Positions 33,494 to 41,812 of a stretch of 64,000 bases of DNA are shown here, piece by piece. Source of the DNA: Caulobacter sp. FWC26. GTDB lineage: Bacteria; Pseudomonadota; Alphaproteobacteria; Caulobacterales; Caulobacteraceae. The DNA lies in contig NZ_CP033875.1 in assembly GCF_002742645.2 (NCBI RefSeq), positions 3,884,001 to 3,948,000 on the forward strand, written 5' to 3'. Made by a program: the position numbers and the translations under genes. The notes below the pieces were generated by a model. It searched no databases, was not told where the DNA came from, and saw nothing but the letters and a program-made list of their open reading frames with translations. The stretch's first letter is position 1, and every line of letters starts with the position of its first letter.

Positions 33494-33829
33494 AACCGCT
33501 TCCTCTTCGACGTTCGGTCAGTCGAGAGGACCGCGTCTGGGCGATCTTGCTCTCATGCTTGACCTTTCGGGATGGTGAATCGGCGGCGTGTATGAATGTC
33601 GCATGGGGCGAAAACGGGGCGCAACTTAACCATTTGCGAACCGTGTTGGCGCCGCCACCCCAGCAGTCTCAACTACACACAGAACATTACAGCTATTTTA
33701 TAATATTAAAGAGCCGTAATTCTCTTAATTACACGTCATGACTGAGACGTAACGGGACTTCGAGCACCCTCGCAGGTATTCAATATTCATCGGCGCACGG
33801 AAAAGCGCCCAACCAGAGGGATACTTCAA
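33494..33829. other. 336-bp intergenic region, locally AT-rich
   Basis: No gene seen. Contains divergent promoters for the M23 gene and urcA. TTAACCAT at 33626-33633 matches the CtrA half-site. Bases about 33685-33740 are far more AT-rich than their surroundings (TTTTATAATATTAAAG), suggesting a strong promoter or a nucleoid-protein site. The short ORF here has no coding features. Confidence 0.6.
33626..33633 (+). promoter_or_regulatory. TTAACCAT CtrA-type half-site
   Basis: An exact match to the extended CtrA half-site, 133 bp upstream of the M23 peptidase start. Single half-site, so tentative. Confidence 0.3.
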
Positions 33830-34183
33830 ATGCGCAAGTTCATCATGAGCCTGACCACCGTCGCCACCCTGAGCCTGGCCGCCGTGCCGATCCTGGGCCT
33901 GACCCAAGCCGCCAACGCCGCCGAGCGTGACCCGAGCGTGACCATCGTGGTGTCCGACCTGAACCTGTCGAACCCGGCCCAGGCCTCGGTGTTCAAGGCG
34001 CGCGTCGACCAGGCCGGCACGGCGCTCTGCCGCGCCAAGCTCCGCAACAACGACCTCAATATGTCGTTCGGCCAGTGCAAGATGGAAGTCCATCGCGAAG
34101 CCCAGCGCCAACTGTCGACGCCCCAACGCCAAGCCCTGGTTCAAGCCAAGCGCGCCATGGCGGTTGAGATGGCGGCTCAGTGA
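33830..34183 (+). CDS. urcA: UrcA family exported protein
   Basis: A 117-residue protein of the UrcA family. Sec signal MRKFIMSLTTVATLSLAAVPILGLTQAANA, cleaved after NA-A. The mature part shows VVVSDLNLSNPAQASVFKARVDQAGTALC and a second Cys in GQCKMEVHREA, the family's two conserved cysteines, likely a disulphide. Function unknown; such proteins are small, abundant and periplasmic. Own promoter (AT-rich upstream) and own terminator. Confidence 0.88.
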   Translation: MRKFIMSLTTVATLSLAAVPILGLTQAANAAERDPSVTIVVSDLNLSNPAQASVFKARVDQAGTALCRAKLRNNDLNMSFGQCKMEVHREAQRQLSTPQRQALVQAKRAMAVEMAAQ

Positions 34184-34227
34184 TCGCCAAGACCGACGCC
34201 ACACTCCCCCACACCACCCCGCGACAG

Positions 34228-34251
34228 AGGCCTCAGGTAACCCTGAGGCCT
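34228..34251 (+). terminator. Intrinsic terminator of urcA
   Basis: AGGCCTCAGG-TAAC-CCTGAGGCCT, a perfect 10-bp stem followed by TTGCTTT. Confidence 0.88.
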
Positions 34252-34268
34252 TTGCTTTAGACACGAAA

Positions 34269-34296
34269 AAGGCCCCGGCGGCGTCGCCGGGGCCTT
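34269..34296 (-). terminator. Intrinsic terminator of the pnt operon
   Basis: AAGGCCCCGGCG-GCGT-CGCCGGGGCCTT, a perfect 12-bp stem. On the minus strand a T-run follows (plus-strand AAAAA at 34266-34270). It lies 22 bp past the pntB stop. Confidence 0.88.
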
Positions 34297-34317
34297 CGTC
34301 GTTCCGATGACCTGGGA

Positions 34318-35736
34318 TCAGAGTCCCTTGAGGATGCCCTCGACCATCTTCTTGGCGTCGCCGAACAGCATCATCGTGTTGTCGCGGAAGAACAGCTCGT
34401 TCTCGACGCCGGCGTAACCCGAGGCCATGCCGCGCTTCACAAACAGCACCGTGCGCGCCTTTTCCACGTCCAGGATCGGCATGCCGAAGATGGCGCTGGT
34501 CGGGTCGGTCTTGGCCGCCGGGTTGGTGACGTCGTTGGCGCCGATCACGAAGGCGACGTCCGCCGTCGAGAACTCGCTGTTGATGTCCTCCAGCTCGAAG
34601 ACCTCGTCATAGGGCACGTTGGCTTCGGCCAGCAGCACGTTCATGTGGCCCGGCATCCGGCCGGCGACGGGGTGGATGGCGTACTTCACCTCGACGCCCT
34701 CCTCCTTCAGCTTGTCGGCCATTTCGCGCAGAGCATGCTGGGCCTGGGAGACGGCCATGCCGTAGCCCGGGACGATGATGACCTTCGATGCGTTCTTCAT
34801 GATGAAGGCCGCGTCGTCGGCCGAGCCCTGCTTGACGGGACGGGTCTCGACCTTGCCGCCAGGACCGGCCGCCGCCGCGTCGGCGCCGAAGCCGCCCAGG
34901 ATCACCGACACGAACGAGCGGTTCATGCCCTTGCACATGATGTAGGACAGGATCGCGCCCGACGAGCCGACGAGCGCGCCGGTGATGATCAGGGTGGTGT
35001 TCTCGAGCGTGAAGCCCAGCGCCGCCGCCGCCCAGCCGGAATAGCTGTTCAGCATCGACACCACGACCGGCATGTCCGCCCCGCCGATCGGGATGATCAG
35101 GGTGACGCCGATCAGCAGGCTCAGGGCGAAGATGCCCCAGAAGGCCCAGATCGCCGAACCGCCGCTGGCGACCAGCACCACGATCAGGGCCACGATGGCG
35201 GCCGCGATGAGGATGTTGAGCAGGTGACGGGCCGGCAAAAGGATCGGCGCGCCGCCCATGTTGCCGTTCAGCTTGGCGAAGGCGATGACCGAACCGGTGA
35301 AGGTGATGGCGCCGATGGCCAGGCCCAGCGACAGCTCGATCAGGCTGTTGAGGTGGATGGCGCCGTCCTCGCCGACGATGCCGTAGGCGCCGGGCGTGTA
35401 GATGGCGGCCACCGCCACCAGACAGGCGGCCATGCCGACCAGCGAGTGGAAGGCGGCGACCAGCTGCGGCATCGAGGTCATGGCGACCTTGCGGGCGATC
35501 ACGGCCCCTACCGCGCCCCCGACGGCGACGCCGCCGAGGATCAGGCCCAGGGTCACCACGTCCAGAGCGCCCTGGCTCCAGAGCGTGGCCAGGGTGGTCC
35601 CCACGGCGATGGCCATGCCGATCATGCCGTTGCGGTTACCCGCCTGGCTGGTCACGGGGCTGGACAGGCCGCGCAGCGCGAGAATGAAGAGCACCCCTGA
35701 GACGAGGTACAGGATGGCGGCGAGATTGGCGTTCAT
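34318..35736 (-). CDS. pntB: NAD(P) transhydrogenase subunit beta
   Basis: A 472-residue PntB. Start ATG at 35736 (MNANLAAILYLVSGVLFILALRGLSSP). The first 270 residues hold about nine membrane helices (domain II). The rest is domain III, the NADP-binding part with IIVPGYGMAVSQAQHALREM, IHPVAGRMPGHMNVLLAEANVPYDEVFELEDIN and DVAFVIGANDVTNPAAK. With PntA it couples proton entry to NADPH formation from NADH. Last gene of the operon. Confidence 0.97.
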   Translation of the reverse strand: MNANLAAILYLVSGVLFILALRGLSSPVTSQAGNRNGMIGMAIAVGTTLATLWSQGALDVVTLGLILGGVAVGGAVGAVIARKVAMTSMPQLVAAFHSLVGMAACLVAVAAIYTPGAYGIVGEDGAIHLNSLIELSLGLAIGAITFTGSVIAFAKLNGNMGGAPILLPARHLLNILIAAAIVALIVVLVASGGSAIWAFWGIFALSLLIGVTLIIPIGGADMPVVVSMLNSYSGWAAAALGFTLENTTLIITGALVGSSGAILSYIMCKGMNRSFVSVILGGFGADAAAAGPGGKVETRPVKQGSADDAAFIMKNASKVIIVPGYGMAVSQAQHALREMADKLKEEGVEVKYAIHPVAGRMPGHMNVLLAEANVPYDEVFELEDINSEFSTADVAFVIGANDVTNPAAKTDPTSAIFGMPILDVEKARTVLFVKRGMASGYAGVENELFFRDNTMMLFGDAKKMVEGILKGL

Positions 35737-35764
35737 TGGACTGGTTCCCCCTGCTCTCGCCCGC

Positions 35765-36100
35765 TCACTTCTTCTCTTTCTTCTTGTACATCGCCAGCAT
35801 GCGCTGGGTGACCAAGAAGCCGCCGAAGATGTTGACCGCCGCGAAGGCCGCAGCGATGGCGCCGGCCCCCTTGGAGATCCAGGTCGAGCCGGCGACGGCG
35901 CCGCCGGCCAGGTCGGAATTGGCGCCATGAGCCGCTGCGGCCAGCAGGGCGCCGACGATAATCACCGACGAGATGGCGTTGGTGACGGCCATCAGCGGCG
36001 TGTGCAGCGCGGGTGTCACGCTCCAGACGACGTAGTAGCCGACAAAGATGGCGAGCACGAAGATCGCCAGACGGAACACGGTGGGGTCGACGGCTTCCAT
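35765..36100 (-). CDS. pntAb: NAD(P) transhydrogenase alpha subunit, membrane part
   Basis: A 111-residue protein with three to four membrane helices: [39 protein letters not shown] is the conserved core. It corresponds to the C-terminal membrane domain of E. coli PntA; in alphaproteobacteria it is a separate gene. Basic tail KKKEKK. Lies between pntAa and pntB, about 25-28 bp from each. Confidence 0.96.
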   Translation of the reverse strand: MEAVDPTVFRLAIFVLAIFVGYYVVWSVTPALHTPLMAVTNAISSVIIVGALLAAAAHGANSDLAGGAVAGSTWISKGAGAIAAAFAAVNIFGGFLVTQRMLAMYKKKEKK

Positions 36101-36125
36101 GGGAGCCTCCCTTTCGATTCTGGAG

Positions 36126-37262
36126 TTAGGCGGTCTTCAGGTTCGGGTGGACGATCGCCCCGTCACGGGTGACGACGGCGGCCTGCAGGATCTCGTCCTC
36201 GAAGTTGGGGGCGAAGGCGCCCTCCTTGGTCATGAACAGCGAGGAGAGGGCCAGCAGATTGCGGGCGTAGAGCGCGCTGGCGTCGGCGGCGATCCGACCC
36301 GGCAGGTTGGCGTGACCGAGGATCTTGGCGCCGTTGGCGGTGACGACCGTCTCGTTGAGCTTGGCGCCCTCGACATTGCCGCCCTGCTCGATCGCCAAGT
36401 CGACCAGGATCGAGCCCGGCTTCATCGAGGCGACCTGCGCGGCGCTGACCAGCTTCGGCGCGGGACGCCCCGGGATCAGGGCCGTCGTGATGACGATGTC
36501 CTGCTTGGCGATGTGGCTGGAGACCAGTTCTGCCTGCTTGGCCTGGTACTCCTTGGACATCTCCTTGGCGTAGCCGCCGGCGGTCTGGGCGTTCTTGAAC
36601 TCCTCGTCCTCGACGGCCAGGAACTTGGCGCCCAGCGACTCGACCTGCTCCTTGGTGGCCGGACGCACGTCGGTGGCGGTCACGACCGCGCCCAGACGGC
36701 GAGCCGTCGCGATGGCCTGCAGGCCAGCGACGCCCACGCCCATGATGAAGACCTTGGCCGCAGCGACGGTGCCCGCAGCGGTCATCATCATCGGCAGGGC
36801 CTTGCCATAGGCTTCGGCCCCCTCGATCACGGCGCGGTAGCCGGCGAGGTTGGCTTGAGAGGACAGCATGTCCATCACCTGCGCACGCGTGATGCGCGGG
36901 ATGAACTCCATGGCGATCGCCGTCGCGCCCGCCTTGGCCAGGGCGTCCAGCGTTTCCTTGTCCTGATACGGATTCAGCGCCGCAGCGACGATCGCGCCCT
37001 TTTTCAGCGCCGCGATCTCGGACGACTCAGGCGCGCGCACCTTGAACAGGATGTCGGCGTCGTTCAGGGCGTCCTTGGCCGTCTTGGCGATCTTGGCGCC
37101 GGCGGCCTCGTAGTCGGCGTCCGGATAGGACGCGGCCGTCCCGGCACCCGCCTCAATCACCACCGAGAAGCCGGCGGCGCCGAGCTTCTTGACGGTTTCA
37201 GGCGTGGCCGCGACCCGCGTTTCGTTGGCGCGGGTTTCTTTCGTGACGGCGATGACGGCCAT
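36126..37262 (-). CDS. pntAa: NAD(P) transhydrogenase alpha subunit, NAD domain
   Basis: A 378-residue protein. Start ATG at 37262 ([22 protein letters not shown]) has GGAGGGG at the right distance; the ATG at 37268 is too close to it. The NAD-binding Rossmann motif is [30 protein letters not shown], and the mobile loop [28 protein letters not shown] is the RPAP transhydrogenase loop. It is the hydride-donating domain I. First gene of the operon. Confidence 0.97.
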   Translation of the reverse strand: MAVIAVTKETRANETRVAATPETVKKLGAAGFSVVIEAGAGTAASYPDADYEAAGAKIAKTAKDALNDADILFKVRAPESSEIAALKKGAIVAAALNPYQDKETLDALAKAGATAIAMEFIPRITRAQVMDMLSSQANLAGYRAVIEGAEAYGKALPMMMTAAGTVAAAKVFIMGVGVAGLQAIATARRLGAVVTATDVRPATKEQVESLGAKFLAVEDEEFKNAQTAGGYAKEMSKEYQAKQAELVSSHIAKQDIVITTALIPGRPAPKLVSAAQVASMKPGSILVDLAIEQGGNVEGAKLNETVVTANGAKILGHANLPGRIAADASALYARNLLALSSLFMTKEGAFAPNFEDEILQAAVVTRDGAIVHPNLKTA

Positions 37263-37386
37263 CGGCATTCCCCTCCCCAGAGCGGTGTTACCTCACCAGC
37301 ATGAGGGGCTCTGTAGGGGATAGTCTTGCCTCTTGTCGAGGCATGACGTGGAGGTCAGGGAAAAATTCTACCGATGGCCACCGGTG

Positions 37387-37617
37387 TCAATGGCTCGAGC
37401 CGGGCTTTTCCTTCAGGAGCAGCACACCCGCCACCAGGAGGACGACCGAGGCGATAGCGCTACCAATGAAGCCGGCCGGCGTGCAGAACAGCAGGGTGAT
37501 GAAGAGCAGCAGGACCGCGACGGCCAGCGAACCCCACTTCGTCAGTTTACCGAACGCCGCGTAGGTGGCGGCTTGCTCGTGGATGTCCATTTCACCGCGG
37601 TGATAGTCGCCGGCCAT
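37387..37617 (-). CDS. aa3-type cytochrome c oxidase subunit IV
   Basis: A 76-residue protein: YHRGEMDIHEQAATYAAFGKLTKWGSLAVAVLLLF is the signature of bacterial aa3 oxidase subunit IV (the small one-to-two-helix subunit). Two hydrophobic segments. It is placed alone, away from any other oxidase gene. Confidence 0.88.
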   Translation of the reverse strand: MAGDYHRGEMDIHEQAATYAAFGKLTKWGSLAVAVLLLFITLLFCTPAGFIGSAIASVVLLVAGVLLLKEKPGSSH

Positions 37618-37679
37618 GTGTCGTCCTCAGGAGAAAAGAAGAAACCGAGTTCGCCCGATACAACGCGGGCGACGAAGGC

Positions 37680-38681
37680 TCAAGCGCGCGCATCGCCCCA
37701 GCGCTCGGCCACGAAGCGCGCACGGACCGCCGCGACCGCTTCATCGACCGTAATATCCGAAATGCGGCCCTGCCCGCCATCCAGGCGCGACAGCCAGCGC
37801 GAATAGGCCGGCACGGGCGCCGTGCCCATCAATCCGACGCAGGGCGTGCCGACGGCGGCGGCGACATTCAGCGCGCCCGAGTCGTTGCCGAGGAACCCGG
37901 CCGCCAGCGAGATCAGCGCCGCCGACTGGTCCAGCGGCAGGTCGCAGGCCACAACATTGCCCGGCAAGTCACCGATCGCAGCCCTGGCGATCCCAGCCTC
38001 GTGCGGACCGCCGACCCAGAACACCGTGCCGAACAGATCGGCGAGTCGCCGGGCGGCCTGCGCGAAACGCTCGGCCGGCCAGGTCCGCGCGGGCTCGCTG
38101 GCGCCGATCCCCAGGCAGAGCCAGGGGCCGGGCCGATCGGCGAAACGGGTCCGCACCGTCGCCACCGCCTCGGGATCCAGCCGGAGCGCGGGCTCGCGGC
38201 TGGCGACGACAAGACCGTGCGCCCGTTCGAAGGCGTCCAGCTTCTCGATCCTGTGGGCCGGGCGCATCGTCTTAGGCAGGAAGGGTCCGGTCGTCAGGAA
38301 ACGCACCTGACCATGGCCCAAGCCAAAGCCTCGTCGCTCCGGCACGCCCGCCAGGGCTGCGGCGATGGCGGGGCGGTCGATCTTTTCAAGAATCCACACC
38401 GCGCGCGGCGCCTCCGCCCGACAGATCCGGTAGAAGTCCAGAGTCTCGCGCACGCCCTTCAGGCGATCCTTGTAGTGGGGGGCGTAGACCACCCGCGCCA
38501 CCGACGGCTCGACCTTGAGGACCTCGGAGGCCCGGCTCGACGGCCGCGCGACCAGCACCACCTGGCCTTCGGGCGTGGTCGCGGCGATGGCTCGGATCGT
38601 CGGCAGGTGCCACATCAGGTCGCCGATGCCGCGATCCGGCGCGTAGACGAGGACGGAGCCTGGGGACTTCTCTGCGGGCAA
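37680..38681 (-). CDS. Glycosyltransferase family 9 protein
   Basis: A 333-residue GT9-like (heptosyltransferase) protein. Motifs: RGIGDLMWHLPTIRAIA, GIGASEPARTWPAERFAQAARRLADLF and SLAAGFLGNDSGALNVAAAVGTPCVGLMGTAPV, the usual D-S-G-x-x-H-like donor site (His here replaced by Asn). The start is a TTG at 38681. Likely adds a sugar to lipopolysaccharide core; the acceptor is unknown. The 3' gap to the oxidase gene is 62 bp. Confidence 0.88.
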   Translation of the reverse strand: MPAEKSPGSVLVYAPDRGIGDLMWHLPTIRAIAATTPEGQVVLVARPSSRASEVLKVEPSVARVVYAPHYKDRLKGVRETLDFYRICRAEAPRAVWILEKIDRPAIAAALAGVPERRGFGLGHGQVRFLTTGPFLPKTMRPAHRIEKLDAFERAHGLVVASREPALRLDPEAVATVRTRFADRPGPWLCLGIGASEPARTWPAERFAQAARRLADLFGTVFWVGGPHEAGIARAAIGDLPGNVVACDLPLDQSAALISLAAGFLGNDSGALNVAAAVGTPCVGLMGTAPVPAYSRWLSRLDGGQGRISDITVDEAVAAVRARFVAERWGDARA

Positions 38682-38753
38682 GACGGTCGTCTCTCGGCGA
38701 GGGGGTCCCGCCGATTAGCGAGCGCCGCGGAGGTTGTCACCTAGGGCGGCCGG

Positions 38754-39677
38754 TCAGGGCCAGTTTGACAGCAGTCCGCGCAGCCCGGCGACACAGGCCA
38801 GGGGCTGATCAACCATCACGTGGTGATCGGCGTCGGGAATGGCGAGCTTCAGGACCCTGGAGGGCATCCGTCCGACCATGTAGTTTAGCGTCTCATCGGT
38901 CATCAGGTTCGAGCGCTCACCCCACGCCAGCGCGGTCGGACAGGCGATCTGGGGCAGCAAATCCCCCAGATCCGGCATCTTGAAGTTCCGCCAGAGGTCC
39001 GGATCGAACTTCCAGGTCCAGCCCTCGGCGGTTTCCTTCAGCGAGCGCCGGGCGATAAAATCGGCGATGTAGAGGTTGTCGCACGGCTGGGGCGGCGCCA
39101 GCCGGAAGCGGGTCAGCGCCTCTTCCAGCGTCGCATAGACCGGCGCGCCCTTGCCTGATCGGGGCGGCGGCCCTTTCCAGCGCTTTTCGGGCGGTTGAAT
39201 GGTGGTGTCGAGCAGGATCGCCCCGCGCAGCCGGTCCGCATGGCGGGCGGCGCAGTAGAGCGTCGGGAACCCGCCGAACGAATGGCCGACGACGATCGGC
39301 TTGACGCCGCCCGCCTCCAGGCCGGCCGCCTCCACCGCTGCGAAGATCTCCGTCGCGAACAGTTCGGCGCTGTAGGCCGGGCGCCAGTCGCTGCCGCCCA
39401 TCCCCGACCAGGAGATCGCCGCCACGCGCCAGTCCTTGGAGAAGAAGGGCGCGATGAAGCTCCACCAATCGGCGTGGGCGCCGTTGCCATGCAGCAGCAG
39501 GAGGCCCGGCTTGCCCACCTCGCCCCACGTGAGAAGCTCAATGTTCGCACCCTCGACAGCAATCATCGCGCGCTCGGGCGTCTCGGCGATCGCGGCGTCG
39601 AACCAAGCGGGCGCGGGCGGCGGCGCGCCGTGGAACGGCGCCAGCAGCGACGCGGGCGCAGATTGATCGTCGGCCAT
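38754..39677 (-). CDS. Alpha/beta hydrolase
   Basis: A 307-residue hydrolase of the epoxide-hydrolase/esterase type. HGNGAHADWWSF oxyanion motif, nucleophile Ser in VVGHSFGGFPTLY, acid likely in ALAWGERSNLMTDE, His in IPDADHHVMVDQP. The substrate is unknown. It is the second gene after a thioesterase (gap 3 bp), so they share an operon and perhaps a pathway for acyl or ester compounds. Confidence 0.9.
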   Translation of the reverse strand: MADDQSAPASLLAPFHGAPPPAPAWFDAAIAETPERAMIAVEGANIELLTWGEVGKPGLLLLHGNGAHADWWSFIAPFFSKDWRVAAISWSGMGGSDWRPAYSAELFATEIFAAVEAAGLEAGGVKPIVVGHSFGGFPTLYCAARHADRLRGAILLDTTIQPPEKRWKGPPPRSGKGAPVYATLEEALTRFRLAPPQPCDNLYIADFIARRSLKETAEGWTWKFDPDLWRNFKMPDLGDLLPQIACPTALAWGERSNLMTDETLNYMVGRMPSRVLKLAIPDADHHVMVDQPLACVAGLRGLLSNWP

Positions 39678-39680
39678 CGG

Positions 39681-40163
<483 letters not shown>

Positions 40164-40205
40164 CTAACAAGCGTTTGAAAAAAGGAAAGCCTTCCCTAAA
40201 GCCTG

Positions 40206-40310
40206 TCTGGTTTAGATGGCATCATCCAAACCAGATAAATACGCTCTATTTCATACACTTAGGGCGCGTTCGAGCGGTTTAGCCGCTTACACTTAAACCT
40301 CACGCGCCCT
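40206..40310. repeat. Two intergenic hairpins
   Basis: Hairpin one: TCTGGTTTAGATG (40206-40218) pairs with CATCCAAACCAGA (40223-40235), one mismatch. Hairpin two: AGGGCGCG (40261-40268) pairs with CGCGCCCT (40303-40310), with AGCGG/CCGCT inside. They fill the 170-bp gap between the UbiB-type gene's end and the thioesterase start. Either may be a terminator. Confidence 0.7.
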
Positions 40311-40324
40311 AGGGACGGCTGCGC

Positions 40325-41671
40325 CTACAGCCCCACTGCCGCCAGCGCCTGGGCCTGGCGTGCGGCCACGGCCTCTTCGGAGAAGCCCTCCAGCGAGGCC
40401 TCGAACAGCTGCTTCCAGTTGTGGCTGGCGCCCAGGTGCAGGAAGGCCGCGCCCAGGCCGATCGCGGCGCGGTCCATGAAGACGAACTCGCGCGGGATCG
40501 TCACGCCGCCGACGGCCTTGAGAGCCTGGCGCACCTTGAAGGCCTCGCGCCGACCGTATTCGCCGGGCGGGACGTCGTCGGCGACCGTGCGCGCACGGTC
40601 GTCCAGAAGGGGGCCGTAGATGAACCGCGCCCAGACATTCAGCGCGTCGACCAGCGGATCGCTGAGCCCCTGGAAGCCCCAGCTGCGATAAGCCTCCACC
40701 TGCTCGGCGCGATCATCATTGGCGAGCGCCCGGTACAGCCTGACAACCCCCGCCACGAACTTCGGGGGGAAGATGCGGATGCAGCCGAAGTCGAGAAGGT
40801 TCAGGTGCGCGGCCCCCTCGCCCGCGAAGGTGTAGTTCCCAAGGTGCGGATCGCCATGGATGATCCCCAGATGGGTCATGGGGCTCCACCAGGCCTCGAA
40901 CAGCAGGGCGGCGATGCGGTCGCGCACGGCCTGGGGGGCCGCCTTGAACGCCAGCAGGCCCTGACCGTCCAGCCAGGTCATCGACAGCAGGCGTCCGGTC
41001 GAAAGTTCCGGGACCGGCGATGGGGTGCGGATGTCCGCGCGGTCGGCGAAGAAGTTGGCGTACAGCGCCATCAGCTTGGCCTCGCGGGCGTAGTCCAGCT
41101 CCTCGCGCAGGCGGTCGCCGATCTCGACAATGGCCTCGGACGGGTCGAGCGCGCCGTCCATGCGCTTGATGAGGGAGATCAGGGCGCGTAGCTGGCCAAG
41201 ATCGCTTTCGACGGCGCTCTGCATATCCGGGTATTGCAGCTTCACCGCCAGAGCGCGGCCGTCGTGCGTGGTGGCGCGGTGAACCTGACCCAGCGAGGCG
41301 GCCGCAACGGCTTCGTGCTCGAAACTGGCGAACCGCGCCTGCCAATCAGCGCCAAGCTCGGCCGCCATACGCCGCCTGACAAACGGCCAGCCCATCGCAG
41401 GCGCGTTGGTCTGCAGCTCTGCCAGCTCCTTGGCGAACTCGGGCGGCAGGAGGTCCGGCACGGTGGCGAACATCTGCGCCGCCTTCATCAGCGGCCCCTT
41501 CAAGCCGCCCAGCGCCGCCTTCAGGGCCTTGGCGTTGCGCGCGTCGGCCTCGTCGCCGCCGAACATCCGGTTGGCGCCGTAGGACACGGCGGCGCCCGAC
41601 AGCCCCGCCCCGACCTTGGCGAAGCGTGAGAGGCGGCCGGAGAGGCGGTCGCGTTCGGGATCTTGCACCAT
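40325..41671 (-). CDS. UbiB/ABC1 atypical kinase
   Basis: A 448-residue ABC1 family protein. The Lys-Gly-Pro box LGGLKGPLMKAAQMFATVPDLLP is the KxGQ-like inhibitory motif of the family. ATP-binding features are AAASLGQVHRATTHDGRALAVKLQYP, EELDYAREA, and catalytic GIIHGDPHLGNY and LLDFGCIR. These proteins support ubiquinone synthesis, probably as ATPases that move lipids. The KxGQ Gln is here in MKAAQ. Confidence 0.9.
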   Translation of the reverse strand: MVQDPERDRLSGRLSRFAKVGAGLSGAAVSYGANRMFGGDEADARNAKALKAALGGLKGPLMKAAQMFATVPDLLPPEFAKELAELQTNAPAMGWPFVRRRMAAELGADWQARFASFEHEAVAAASLGQVHRATTHDGRALAVKLQYPDMQSAVESDLGQLRALISLIKRMDGALDPSEAIVEIGDRLREELDYAREAKLMALYANFFADRADIRTPSPVPELSTGRLLSMTWLDGQGLLAFKAAPQAVRDRIAALLFEAWWSPMTHLGIIHGDPHLGNYTFAGEGAAHLNLLDFGCIRIFPPKFVAGVVRLYRALANDDRAEQVEAYRSWGFQGLSDPLVDALNVWARFIYGPLLDDRARTVADDVPPGEYGRREAFKVRQALKAVGGVTIPREFVFMDRAAIGLGAAFLHLGASHNWKQLFEASLEGFSEEAVAARQAQALAAVGL

Positions 41672-41689
41672 CAGATCAACGCTCCAATC

Positions 41690-41808
41690 CCTTCTCCCCT
41701 TGCGGGAGAAGGTGTCGCGAAGCGACGGATGAGGGGTCGCGCGGACGGTCGGAGAAACCCCTCATCCGACCGCCTGCGGCGGCCACCTTCTCCCGCAAGG
41801 GGAGAAGG
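41690..41808. repeat. Long inverted repeat with 25-bp arms
   Basis: Perfect 25-bp arms (41690-41714 and 41784-41808), each containing its own small hairpin (CTTCTCCC...GGGAGAAG); the centre holds a second pairing CGGATGAGGGG / CCCCTCATCCG. A common mobile-palindrome type in alphaproteobacteria. It lies between the UbiB-type gene start and the M3 peptidase stop. Confidence 0.85.
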
Positions 41809-41812
41809 ACGC

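Noticed and set aside
33547-33741. 64-codon ORF in the M23-urcA gap
   Set aside because: No Shine-Dalgarno, no hydrophobic or conserved pattern, lies over AT-rich promoter sequence.
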